The notes: generated by a model not told the origin, from the letters alone. A stretch of DNA of 64,000 bases from Butyrivibrio sp. INlla14 (GCF_900102515.1 NZ_FMVS01000003.1:1-64000); one strand, 5' to 3'; numbered from the stretch's first letter, positions 36,466-43,725 are shown. Numbers and translations: made by a program.

Positions 36466-37782
36466 CTAATGCTCCATTTTACGAATTATCTTTTCCTGAA
36501 TATCTCTGCCAATTCCAATTGAGGAGAAATACTCCTGCACAGTTCCGTGGTTTTCTTCTATAAGCTCTATGAATCTGACCAGGTTGTTCTCACTTGGAAT
36601 GACTATGTTCATATCAAGTTCAGGGCGCTCTTTATGGATCAGCTCAAAGCGCTTTTTGCTGTTTTCTTTGGTTCTCATGTAATCGTAAACAATATCGCTT
36701 TTGCGTACACCGCAGAGCCAGAGAAGGAGTGCTGAGATTACGCCAGATCTGTCTTTTCCTGCATAGCAATTGAATATTACATTTACCGGCGCATTAGCAA
36801 TAGTGTTAAAGACATCGCTTATATTGGACGCATGGGCAATCTTGTAGTAGCTCTCCGGAATGGCCTCTACGCTGTCCGGAGTTTCACTGCCTTCTTCGAT
36901 TGCAATGTCATGATAGTCAAAACCTTCCAAACTAGCCAGTCCATGAGGCTTCCTAGCTTTTTCTTTTACCGATCTCATATCTATGACGGTAGTGATCCCT
37001 GACTTTCTCAAAAACTCCACATCTGTATCAGAGGGCTTTAGAACTACATCGCTTCTGATAATGCGCCCGTACCTTGTGTATGTATCAGTGCCATCAATCC
37101 TGTAGCCGCCAAGGTCTCTGGTGTTGATCGTGGTTTCCAATAGCGAGTACACCCTGCTATCCCAGGCATTATCGTAGCTTTCAATCATGCCAGATCCTTC
37201 CTCAAGGGCCTTAAGCTCTTTAAGACATAATTCCACCGATTCTTCAATAAATTCATCTGCCATTTCTCTGGTAAAAAAGAAAATGTCTTCATCCGGAACC
37301 TCTTTAAAATATTCATCCATTGATTCCATAAGCCAGGTCACATCAAAGTGACAAAGGTCATTTATCTTTTCCGCCTGAAAAGCTTCCGGAATGGATAGGT
37401 CATTTTTCAGATGATATTTATCTGCAACATATTTATTGATGATAGAGTAGTCCTTATGAAGTTTTTCCACATTTCCGGGAATCATTGGATTCCAGTGATA
37501 TTTGTCATAGACAAAATGTCTGTAGCATATGTCCTGAACCAAATGAAGATAGTAACCCAGATATAGGTCATCTGATTTAAGCTGTTCACCGAACATGTCT
37601 CTGAAAAGCTCAAAATTATAGGCCTTTTTATTGTGTCCCCAGATATACTTGTTTAAGTGACCTTTTTTCCCTTCGCCTGCATCAGGGAGGATTGCGCCGA
37701 ATTTAAGTCTGTTTATATCTTTAAATTTGTGTCTCTTTGTCAGCTCATTTGTAACTGCAAGATGTATTATGCTTGATGCCAT
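36466..37782 (-). CDS. Fusion: phospholipase-C/HD-like domain plus tyrosine phosphatase domain
   Basis: A 438-residue cytosolic protein with two parts. The N-terminal ~215 residues (MASSIIHLAVTNELTKRH, LPDAGEGKKGHLN and LGYYLHLVQDICYRHFV) resemble zinc-dependent phospholipase C-like metal-binding helical proteins. The C-terminal ~230 residues resemble the Y_phosphatase3 family (PF13350), with NTRDLGGYRI, TTVIDMRS and the P-loop NCYAGKDRSG, which has the CxxxxxR catalytic signature but Asn where His usually precedes the Cys. The ATG at 37782 was chosen over a TTG at 37803. Dual hydrolase activity is inferred; substrates are unknown. Confidence 0.75.
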   Translation of the reverse strand: MASSIIHLAVTNELTKRHKFKDINRLKFGAILPDAGEGKKGHLNKYIWGHNKKAYNFELFRDMFGEQLKSDDLYLGYYLHLVQDICYRHFVYDKYHWNPMIPGNVEKLHKDYSIINKYVADKYHLKNDLSIPEAFQAEKINDLCHFDVTWLMESMDEYFKEVPDEDIFFFTREMADEFIEESVELCLKELKALEEGSGMIESYDNAWDSRVYSLLETTINTRDLGGYRIDGTDTYTRYGRIIRSDVVLKPSDTDVEFLRKSGITTVIDMRSVKEKARKPHGLASLEGFDYHDIAIEEGSETPDSVEAIPESYYKIAHASNISDVFNTIANAPVNVIFNCYAGKDRSGVISALLLWLCGVRKSDIVYDYMRTKENSKKRFELIHKERPELDMNIVIPSENNLVRFIELIEENHGTVQEYFSSIGIGRDIQEKIIRKMEH

Positions 37783-37845
37783 GTCCCCAGTATCCTCCAA
37801 CAAACGTTTTTTTCCTGTGCATACCTGATGTTCTTTTGTATTTTC

Positions 37846-38592
37846 TTACCTTGTCATCTGCTCAAGCATAAATTCTTTTACCGCTTCGGTGACAAGTTCA
37901 AGATGGTGATCGTAGCAGTGGGTATCTCCGGGAATAGTTACCAATTTACAGTTCTTATACTGCTTAGAAAAAATCACGGAAGACTCATAAGGAACGGCTT
38001 CATCCTGATCGCCGTGAACTATAAGCACTGGTTTTGTATACTTATCCACAAAATCCTCAACCTTTATAGTCTGAGCAACCCTAACGTAATTGCCTTTAAG
38101 CTTTCTTCCATCCCAGGCGTCAAGTTCATCGGGAATATTCTCCGGATCAAATATAATTCCGAGAAGTTCTCCGGTTCTGGCAATTTCTGGGATCATCGCA
38201 GCCGGTGATAATGGAATAAGCGCCTTGATAATATCTCTTTCCATTGCTGCAGCGAGCATTACAGAGAGTCCGCCCTGAGAGTGTCCTGCCATGTAAATAT
38301 CTGTAACAAAATCAAGCTTCTTGGCATAGTCAACTACCGCAAGAATATTTGTAAGCCACTTAAAAAGCGTGTGATCCTCAAACTTTCCGTCGCTCTTTCC
38401 ATGTCCGTACATGTCTGCGCGAAGTGTTGCTACCCCGATTTCATTAAGTGTTTCCTGAACCGCAACAATATGTCTTTCTTCACTGTGTCCTGTAAAACCA
38501 TGAATTATGATGCACAATGGGCATTTCTCTGGATTATTCTTTGGCATATCTAGATAGGCATTTAATTTTATGCCGTCACAATCAATATACAT
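37846..38592 (-). CDS. Est1E-like feruloyl/cinnamoyl esterase (alpha/beta hydrolase)
   Basis: A 248-residue cytosolic serine esterase that in the close homologue Est1E from Butyrivibrio proteoclasticus releases ferulic acid from plant cell-wall fragments. The catalytic triad is visible: Ser105 in GHSQGG, Asp197 in HGDQDEAVP and His225 in PGDTHCYDHH, at the same numbers as remembered for Est1E. The oxyanion motif is IIIHGFTGHSEE. There is no signal peptide, so imported feruloylated oligosaccharides are the likely substrate. This similarity is the best pointer to Butyrivibrio. It is a single gene. Confidence 0.92.
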   Translation of the reverse strand: MYIDCDGIKLNAYLDMPKNNPEKCPLCIIIHGFTGHSEERHIVAVQETLNEIGVATLRADMYGHGKSDGKFEDHTLFKWLTNILAVVDYAKKLDFVTDIYMAGHSQGGLSVMLAAAMERDIIKALIPLSPAAMIPEIARTGELLGIIFDPENIPDELDAWDGRKLKGNYVRVAQTIKVEDFVDKYTKPVLIVHGDQDEAVPYESSVIFSKQYKNCKLVTIPGDTHCYDHHLELVTEAVKEFMLEQMTR

Positions 38593-38692
38593 TCTCTTTT
38601 CCCTCCATGTATGGTAGTGACTTCTATCATATATCTTCAGATAAGAGCAGGTCTACTCTATTATTGCTGGAATGGTCCTATGACTCGGTCCC

Positions 38693-39984
38693 TTAGTTTC
38701 TTTTTTTGCAAATATATAGAAGATGGTTTGTGTTGCCCAAGAGTTCCCTCTTTTCAGAAAATTGCAGGTACCACTCGAATAACTTGTTGAAATCTTCATC
38801 AGAAACTTCAAAATCAACTCTATGTTCTAGTGGTTCCAAAAGTCCGTCTACACCCGTTGTGGTTATCCAGGAAATATTTTTTTCTTTAAAGAGCTGCTCA
38901 AACTCAGTAATGTCATAACCTGTAAAGAGCTGTTCCTTAAAGTGTCTGATTTGATAATCTTTTGTAAAATTTTCTTCCTGTCCCAAAGCCCAGTTTCCAT
39001 AAAAGTAATTAGAATACATGATTGCGTAAACTGATATGAACGCAAACATAATAACTCCACCAGGTTTTGTTACCCTAATGGCCTCATCTATTGCTCTGTT
39101 CACTTCATTTGATTCGTACAAATGATATAGTGGGCCCAAAACAAGAGTGACATCAAAGGTATTGCTAGCCAGCGCTCTAAGATCTGTGGCGTCTCCCTGG
39201 ATAGAATGAAGGTTAGGAAGTTCTTTACTACGAGCCCTTAGCACCTCAAGATTCTTCTCAACCAGCTCAACTGCTGTTACGTTCATTCCTTCCTTAGCAA
39301 GAGCTATGGAATATCTTCCTGTACCGGCACCAATTTCAAGCACCTTAGAATTTTTATCAACAAATCTATGGATGTAATTCATAGTTGTAGCATATTCCAG
39401 CCTTCCATGAACTGACCTTTCAAGGCGACCATCTTCTTCATACTGGGAATAGAATTTGGTCACAATTTCTTCTCTTGAAGCACCCTCTGTTATCTGATCT
39501 ATCCTAGTAAAATACTGTGTCTCATTTTCATGGTGGATATAAGCTCCATTTTTAATTTGCACCCGCAGGCTCGCAGGATTATCCTTATTCACAGACATAT
39601 AGACTTCATGGATACACATCTGTCTTGCTTTTTCCAAAGTCAGCTCAAGCCCTTTTGTGGCATACCCTCTTCCCCTGTACTTTTTTGATATGCAATAGCC
39701 AATGTGACCGGGGCCTTCCCTTAGAAAATCATTCAAACAATGGCGCAGATTGAAAACTCCAACATATGTATCACCATCAGCCAGCACATAAGTAGTATCA
39801 GGTACAAACCCCTCCGGCAACTCTTTTCCCAGGGACCAGTTGCGCTTTTTTCAATCCATTCCAAAAACTGCTCATAATCATAGCCATATACATTGTTCAT
39901 ATAGCCATTTTCGTTTTCAGGAAAAGACATATAAAGCTCGTAAGTCTTTCTGTAGTCTGAATCCTGCACCCTAATTAGTTCCAT
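38693..39984 (-). pseudogene. GNAT acetyltransferase-SAM methyltransferase fusion with frameshift
   Basis: The gene starts at ATG 39984 (strong AGGAGGAGA upstream) and encodes the start of a GNAT domain up to FLEWIEK. The frame then breaks at a run of six T on the plus strand (39846-39851); one more base would give the codons for EKKRNWSLGKELPEGFVPD and restore the GNAT motif KYRGRGYATKGL, followed by a class I methyltransferase (VLEIGAGTGRYS, VTLVLGPLYHLY). The intact product would be about 430 residues. It may be a true pseudogene, a sequencing error in the homopolymer, or rescued by slippage; the rest of the frame is undamaged. Confidence 0.8.
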
Positions 39985-40010
39985 TATCTTCTCCTCCTGG
40001 TTTTGAATAT

Positions 40011-40047
40011 AAAAAAACCTCATCAAACATTTATCTGTCTGATGAGG
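40011..40047 (-). terminator. Terminator after 36-codon ORF
   Basis: The stem CCTCATCA/TGATGAGG is followed on the minus strand by seven T. It separates the small ORF at 40080-40190 from the GNAT-methyltransferase gene start, and may be leaky and feed that gene. Confidence 0.82.
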
Positions 40048-40079
40048 CTTAATCTCTTATCTGATCTGCATTTTCATAA

Positions 40080-40190
40080 CTATGCATTACCGCTTTCCTC
40101 ATCATACATAACACCAATAAACCCCTGATTATTATTCACGGGCTGATTATTTGATGGTGTAGTTGAATTGATGAGTCTGATATTTTGCAT
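40080..40190 (-). CDS. Small ORF, 36-residue Asn-rich peptide
   Basis: A 36-residue reading frame, too short for most annotation, supported by a complete transcription unit: TTGACA-N17-TATACT promoter at 40226-40254, AAAGGA 5 nt before the ATG, and a strong terminator at 40011-40047. The peptide starts MQNIRLINSTTPSNN, has an Asn/Gln-rich middle, and ends GFIGVMYDEESGNA. There is no signal peptide, membrane segment or obvious double-glycine leader. No family is recognised. Possible roles are a ribosomally made peptide precursor or a leader peptide for the downstream gene; neither is shown. Confidence 0.6.
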   Translation of the reverse strand: MQNIRLINSTTPSNNQPVNNNQGFIGVMYDEESGNA

Positions 40191-40225
40191 GGTTTTCCTT
40201 TGTTTTCCGAAAATTATTAGTTGTT

Positions 40226-40254
40226 AGTATAATTTACAGACAAAAGGGTGTCAA
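40226..40254 (-). promoter_or_regulatory. Sigma-A promoter of 36-residue ORF
   Basis: On the minus strand: TTGACA (40249-40254), 17 nt, TATACT (40226-40231). It is divergent from another promoter 17 nt away at 40272-40300. Confidence 0.8.
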
Positions 40255-40271
40255 TACTCTTTTTTAACCCA

Positions 40272-40300
40272 TTGAATAAAGCATTATCTTGGTGTATACT
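40272..40300 (+). promoter_or_regulatory. Sigma-A promoter of candidate small RNA
   Basis: TTGAAT (40272-40277), 17-nt spacer, TATACT (40295-40300). It points away from the promoter of the 36-residue ORF. Confidence 0.65.
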
Positions 40301-40305
40301 ATGAG

Positions 40306-40371
40306 TTCGAATTGGGGTATGTGTTTGCGGACACATACTTGAGAGGATCGGAGAAATCTGGTCCTCTTTTT
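40306..40371 (+). ncRNA. Candidate short non-coding RNA
   Basis: About 66 nt between a consensus-like promoter and a terminator. The predicted RNA holds hairpin GTATGTGT/ACACATAC (40317-40338) and a terminator hairpin AGAGGA/TCCTCT (40342-40367) followed by TTTTTA. No plausible ORF or Shine-Dalgarno is present. It matches no RNA family I recognise. The transcript limits are inferred from the promoter and terminator. Confidence 0.45.
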
Positions 40372-40399
40372 AATTAATGAATCAACCATCAAAAACTCA

Positions 40400-40428
40400 A
40401 AAAAATAATAGGCGGCAAAACCGCCTAT
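40400..40428 (-). terminator. Hairpin with T-tract, minus strand
   Basis: An 8-bp perfect stem ATAGGCGG/CCGCCTAT (40408-40415 with 40421-40428) is followed on the minus strand by TATTATTTTTTT. No gene is evident directly upstream on that strand, so it may be a second terminator after the GNAT gene at 40740-41186. Confidence 0.6.
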
Positions 40429-40511
40429 TGATGTTATAGCTCCCACTTATTGGTGGGGAATCACCTGATGTTAAAGCTCCCGCTCATGGCTGGGAATCGC
40501 CTGCTGATGTT
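40427..40511. repeat. Two tandem imperfect ~36-bp hairpin repeats
   Basis: Unit 1 begins TGATGTTATAGCTCCCAC and ends GGTGGGGAATCACC; unit 2 begins TGATGTTAAAGCTCCCGC and ends GGCTGGGAATCGCC; a third TGATGTT starts just after. Each unit holds a short inverted repeat (CTCCCAC/GTGGGG-like). They resemble solo terminal hairpins of IS200/IS605 elements, one of which lies 1 kb away, but this relation is unproven. Confidence 0.5.
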
Positions 40512-40543
40512 TTTTATGTCTCTGCTATGTTGTACTTCCTTAT

Positions 40544-40592
40544 AAAAAAATGACCCGACGTGGTCCGCATCATAATGAGAGGCGTGTCGGGT
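40544..40592 (-). terminator. Terminator-like hairpin downstream of GNAT gene
   Basis: The stem ACCCGAC/GTCGGGT (40553-40559 with 40586-40592) has a 26-nt loop and is followed on the minus strand by ATTTTTTT. It lies 148 nt past the GNAT stop. Confidence 0.7.
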
Positions 40593-40739
40593 TCTGTTGA
40601 AAATATTATATGGTTAAAGTAAGTTTTCGTCAATAAATAGGCGTGATTATCTAAATCTGAGGACAAACGCCTGTTTATCAGCTTTCATAGAAATTTTGTA
40701 CCACATATGAGTTATTTTATGCGGTTGTTTTTGTGTTTA

Positions 40740-41186
40740 TCAAGTCTCCTCCAAGAATTTTCCCATCATTACGAAATTTTTAGTTTCATAATAGGAAAGC
40801 TTTGAATAAAAATGCTTGTGCATTTCATCATTAACACTGTTCAACTCTATGATAGAAGCTCCACTTTTGACGACTTCCTGCTCCAGTATCTTTAGAAAAT
40901 CTGTACCATATCCTTTTCCTTGAAAGCCTTTAAATATTACAATCTCTTCCAGAAAGTAACCTCTTATATCATCAAATTCCTTGAAATATCCCATTAAATA
41001 GCCTGTTATGGTGTTACTGTCATCTAGCTGGACCATACACATGGAGTCTTCCATTGTTAATACCTGATGAATTCTTTTGTATGCTTTTTCAAATGTCCAG
41101 CAGCAGTCTTCGACAGTGTTATAGTATTCAATGTTCCTTTCAACCACACATTCTAAATCTTTTTCTGTCATCATTCTGTAATTCAT
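40740..41186 (-). CDS. GNAT family N-acetyltransferase
   Basis: A 148-residue acetyl-CoA-dependent N-acetyltransferase. The GNAT fold is seen in MTEKDLECVVERNIEYY (start of the fold), LMGYFKEFDDIRGYFLEEIVI (beta 4) and the acetyl-CoA loop FKGFQGKGYGTDFLKILEQE (motif A, Q/RxxGxG/A). The C-terminus has the YSKLSYYE motif B. The ATG has AGGTG 6 nt upstream. It is a single gene in a variable region. The substrate (protein, peptide, small amine) is unknown. Confidence 0.9.
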   Translation of the reverse strand: MNYRMMTEKDLECVVERNIEYYNTVEDCCWTFEKAYKRIHQVLTMEDSMCMVQLDDSNTITGYLMGYFKEFDDIRGYFLEEIVIFKGFQGKGYGTDFLKILEQEVVKSGASIIELNSVNDEMHKHFYSKLSYYETKNFVMMGKFLEET

Positions 41187-41305
41187 GATTCACCTGCCTG
41201 CTATACTTTTTCAACAAGGATTATCTTATCATAGTCACGCAAATGGACAAAATGAATCTATACACACATAGTCACACAATTTAATTGTAATGTGAGCATT
41301 ATGCG

Positions 41306-41334
41306 TTGCAAACGCACTGTTTACAAAGTATTAT
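41306..41334 (+). promoter_or_regulatory. Sigma-A-like promoter
   Basis: TTGCAA (41306-41311), 17 nt, TATTAT (41329-41334), upstream of an 11-codon ORF with a good ribosome binding site. Confidence 0.5.
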
Positions 41335-41374
41335 GGAAAAGTACTTATTAAAAACATACGAGGAGACTACAAAA

Positions 41375-41410
41375 ATGGTGATGTTTAGAAAGCTTAGAAA
41401 TATCTTATAA
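41375..41410 (+). CDS. Very short ORF (11 residues, MVMFRKLRNIL)
   Basis: An 11-codon frame preceded by ACGAGGAGACTACAAAA, which places GAGGAG 9 nt before the ATG, and by a promoter-like sequence. It ends TAA immediately before a hairpin. The peptide is basic with a hydrophobic tail. It could be a translated micropeptide, a leader, or the start of a gene cut off by the nearby IS insertion. Evidence is limited to the signals around it. Confidence 0.3.
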   Translation: MVMFRKLRNIL

Positions 41411-41447
41411 GCATGAAACCTTATCGAAATAGTTTCATGCTTACTTT
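41411..41447 (+). terminator. Hairpin after 11-codon ORF
   Basis: A 9-bp perfect stem GCATGAAAC/GTTTCATGC (41411-41419 with 41432-41440) is followed by TTACTTT, starting directly after the stop codon. Confidence 0.65.
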
Positions 41448-41506
41448 ACGGGCAAACAAACTATTTTTTCATAAATAAAATCCTTTCGGTTGTTGTGGGC
41501 GGAAAC

Positions 41507-41526
41507 CCACTGCCCTTGGGCGGTGG
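41507..41526. repeat. Left-end hairpin of IS200/IS605 element
   Basis: The imperfect palindrome CCACTGCCCTTGGGCGGTGG has a single G-T mismatch. Such subterminal hairpins are recognised by the Y1 transposase. Confidence 0.6.
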
Positions 41527-41551
41527 GAGGAGCCTTGTAAATTCGTAGCCA

Positions 41552-41956
41552 TTAACCTTGGCTTTCGATGTACTTCTGTATGGTGGCTGATGATACTTCA
41601 CCTATGCTACAAGCAAAGTATCCGTCAGACCAAAAAATTCTCTTCTTCCAATATTGCTTAGACAGAAAGCTTGGATATTTTTGCCACAGATAGTATGCGG
41701 TCTGCTGTTTAATAAGTTTTACAATGTCGCAAACTCTATCCGTAGTATCGTAGCTTATAAGAAAATGTATATGATCTTTATCAGTTTCCATAGCAATAAT
41801 GCCGTACCTTTTGGAATTGCAGATATCGTATATTTTCTGTTTCACATCGTCAGCAATAGTACCTCTTAGCAGTTGCTTACGATGCTTTGTAACGAGAACT
41901 ATATGTACTTTTAGACTGTACTTACGTCTATTTTGACGATTATATCTGTTATCCAT
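41552..41956 (-). CDS. tnpA: Y1 (HUH) transposase TnpA, IS200/IS605 family
   Basis: A 134-residue single-strand transposase. The HUH metal-binding motif is in DKDHIHFLISYD, and the catalytic Tyr is probably that of QKYIESQG near the C-terminus. N-terminal YSLKVHIVLVTKHRKQLL is typical. Cuts and joins single-stranded ends at the element hairpins as a dimer. The start at 41956 (MDNRYNRQNRRKYS) follows the family; only a weak ribosome site precedes it, 4 nt after the DUF551 frame end, so translation may be coupled. Length is close to the family norm. Confidence 0.92.
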   Translation of the reverse strand: MDNRYNRQNRRKYSLKVHIVLVTKHRKQLLRGTIADDVKQKIYDICNSKRYGIIAMETDKDHIHFLISYDTTDRVCDIVKLIKQQTAYYLWQKYPSFLSKQYWKKRIFWSDGYFACSIGEVSSATIQKYIESQG

Positions 41957-41960
41957 ACCG

Positions 41961-42149
41961 TTATTTCTCTGGAGGCGCAGGATACGGCATCTAGTGTGTG
42001 ATTGTTCCATCCATCCAGTAATCTTGATATTCAAAGCGGGAAATGATGATATGTTGGCCACTATGGAATGGGTCATCATAGGTATGATATGCCAAGACCA
42101 ACTCTCCGCTATTTGGCATTTTATCTGATACTTTAATCCATTTATCCAT
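41961..42149 (-). pseudogene. DUF551-family small protein with internal TAG
   Basis: From ATG 42149 (TAGGAGA 9 nt upstream) the frame encodes MDKWIKVSDKMPNSGELVL..., matching the start of DUF551 proteins (WIxVxDrLP..G..VL). It then reads DGTITH and stops at TAG (41991-41993). The next codons are MPYPAPPEK then TAA. In DUF551 the expected motif is THWMPLPEPP, so the TAG sits exactly where Trp TGG belongs: a one-base nonsense change. The product is either 52 residues or, if suppressed, 62. It lies between tnpA and tnpB, probably as cargo co-transcribed with tnpA. Confidence 0.7.
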
Positions 42150-42230
42150 GCTAAAATCTCCTATAGATGATTGATTTTCACTAATTATTATTATATCATA
42201 TGGTTAGTGAAACAAAAATGAGGTTAACTT

Positions 42231-43370
42231 ATGGAACAAATGACAGTTACTGCTAAAATACAGATATACGTTAATACAGAAAGTAAGGTTTTACTTGATG
42301 AAACCATGTCTGTTTATTCTGATGCCTGTAATTATGTATCTGACTATGTGTTCCGCACTCACGACCTAAAGCAGTTCTCGCTTAACAAGGTTTTGTATTC
42401 TACACTTCGAGAGAAGTTTGGACTTAAATCTCAAATGGCTCAGTCTGTATTTAAGACTGTCATTGCAAGATATAAGACCATTCTCGAAAATCAGAAGGAG
42501 TGGATTCAGCCATCCTTCAAAAAATCACAGTATGACCTTGTTTGGAACAGAGATTATTCCCTTACACAAAACTGCTTTTCAGTAAATACACTGAATGGAC
42601 GTGTTAAGTTACCCTATTTCGCTGAAGGCATGGCAAAATACTTTGACCACGACATCTATAAGTTTGGAACTGCCAAGCTTGTAAATAAGCATGGTAAGTA
42701 TTTTTTGCATATCCCTGTTACCTATGATGTCGAGGAAAGTAATATCTCAGATATTTGTAATGTTGTAGGCATTGACAGAGGTATAAACTTTGTCGTAGCC
42801 ACTTATGATAGTAAGCACAGGTCTGGTTTTGTAAGCGGTAAATCTATCAAACAGAAACGTGCTCACTACTCTAAACTCCGCAAGGAACTCCAAATACGTC
42901 AGACACCATCATCAAGACGTAGGCTCAAAGCTATCGGTCAACGAGAAAACCGTTGGATGCAGGATGTAAACCATCAGGTATCAAAGGCACTCGTTGAATC
43001 CAACCCGAAGCATACGCTCTTTGTTCTTGAAGATTTGTCAGGCGTTCGTAATGCTACAGAGCATGTCATAACCAAAGACCGCTATGTTTCCGTATCGTGG
43101 TCTTTCTACGACCTTGAACAGAAACTTATCTACAAAGCTAAACAGAATCAGTCTACTGTTATTAAGGTTGACCCTCGTTACACGAGTCAATGCTGTCCTG
43201 TTTGTGGACACATTGAAAAAGCCAATCGTGATAAGAAATTGCATCTGTTTACTTGTAAGAATTGTGGCTATAAGTCTAACGATGACCGCATTGGAGCTAT
43301 GAATCTGTACCGCATGGGAATCAACTATCTCGAAGATAGCCAAGTACCTGATACAGTTACGGCAAAGTAA
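42231..43370 (+). CDS. tnpB: TnpB RNA-guided nuclease of IS605-type element
   Basis: A 379-residue TnpB. The RuvC-like nuclease shows VVGIDRGINFVVATYD (first Asp), LFVLEDLSG (Glu) and NDDRIGAMNLYRMG (last Asp), and a zinc finger with CCPVCGHIEK and CKNCGYKS. An N-terminal helix-rich domain includes QMAQSVFKTVIARYK. All catalytic positions appear present, so it may be active. TnpB proteins use an omega RNA from the element's right end to cut DNA next to a target-adjacent motif. GAGG lies 8 nt upstream of the ATG. Confidence 0.93.
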   Translation: MEQMTVTAKIQIYVNTESKVLLDETMSVYSDACNYVSDYVFRTHDLKQFSLNKVLYSTLREKFGLKSQMAQSVFKTVIARYKTILENQKEWIQPSFKKSQYDLVWNRDYSLTQNCFSVNTLNGRVKLPYFAEGMAKYFDHDIYKFGTAKLVNKHGKYFLHIPVTYDVEESNISDICNVVGIDRGINFVVATYDSKHRSGFVSGKSIKQKRAHYSKLRKELQIRQTPSSRRRLKAIGQRENRWMQDVNHQVSKALVESNPKHTLFVLEDLSGVRNATEHVITKDRYVSVSWSFYDLEQKLIYKAKQNQSTVIKVDPRYTSQCCPVCGHIEKANRDKKLHLFTCKNCGYKSNDDRIGAMNLYRMGINYLEDSQVPDTVTAK

Positions 43371-43509
43371 ATCTTTGTCGTAAGGGGCGGTGTCAACCGT
43401 CCCATGGTGCGACCCCACGGAAGTCTCACCGACAAAATGTAGGAGTTATTGCAACGAACTACATGGGAGTCGCAAGCCACGTACCTTTAGGTGCGTGGTA
43501 GTTGACACA
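43371..43509 (+). ncRNA. Probable omega RNA/right end of IS605-type element
   Basis: Non-coding GC-richer stretch directly after tnpB with several inverted repeats, including ACTACATGGG-adjacent pairing and the end hairpin CCACGTACC/GGTGCGTGG at 43477-43498. TnpB guide RNAs are made from this position in known elements and would end with a guide copied from the flanking DNA just past about 43509. Location is inferred from the family; exact ends are not resolved. Confidence 0.5.
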
Positions 43510-43687
43510 CAGTACAACGGACTATGAAAAGGCAAAACGCACCTGCAATCAAACGTTGTTTGAACTCAACATAGAGAAATACAATGCTGTAAAAGGAAGT
43601 AAATTCTTTTTGGTGGAGCGAAATTATAGCCGAAATGTTGCTGACACAGTAGTTCTTGTAGAAAAGCATTTTGGCTGGTCTGTATGA
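43502..43687 (+). pseudogene. Probable C-terminal remnant of a gene interrupted by the IS
   Basis: An open frame entering from the element's right end and running 61 codons, with protein-like composition (RTCNQTLFELNIEKYNA, then KFFLVERNYSRNVADTVVL, ending KHFGWSV) and followed by a strong terminator. It has no ribosome binding site of its own. No family is recognised. It is best explained as the tail of a host gene whose front was lost or displaced by the insertion. Confidence 0.35.
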
Positions 43688-43725
43688 ATCTAGTAAATAA
43701 CCACATGCAATATCCTAATTAAATG

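Larger units (their letters stand above)
41478..43509. mobile_element. IS200/IS605-family element with divergent tnpA and tnpB
   Basis: A Y1 transposase gene on the minus strand and a tnpB on the plus strand are bordered by subterminal hairpins: CCACTGCC/GGCGGTGG at 41507-41526 on the left and CCACGTACC/GGTGCGTGG at 43477-43498 on the right. Divergent tnpA/tnpB is the IS605 plan. The element also contains a DUF551 gene between the two. Ends are approximate, since this family makes no target duplication or terminal inverted repeats. The coding parts appear intact. Confidence 0.8.

Noticed and set aside
39840-39860. Programmed ribosomal -1 frameshift in the GNAT-methyltransferase gene
   Set aside because: The A run in the mRNA does not form a canonical X-XXY-YYZ heptamer in the needed phase and no stimulatory stem is clear; a simple indel is the better explanation.
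40264-40446. 60-codon minus-strand frame
   Set aside because: It spans the candidate small-RNA promoter and a terminator hairpin, and has no ribosome binding site.
43038-43418. 126-codon minus-strand frame over tnpB end
   Set aside because: It overlaps the conserved nuclease and zinc-finger codons of tnpB and shows no own start signals.
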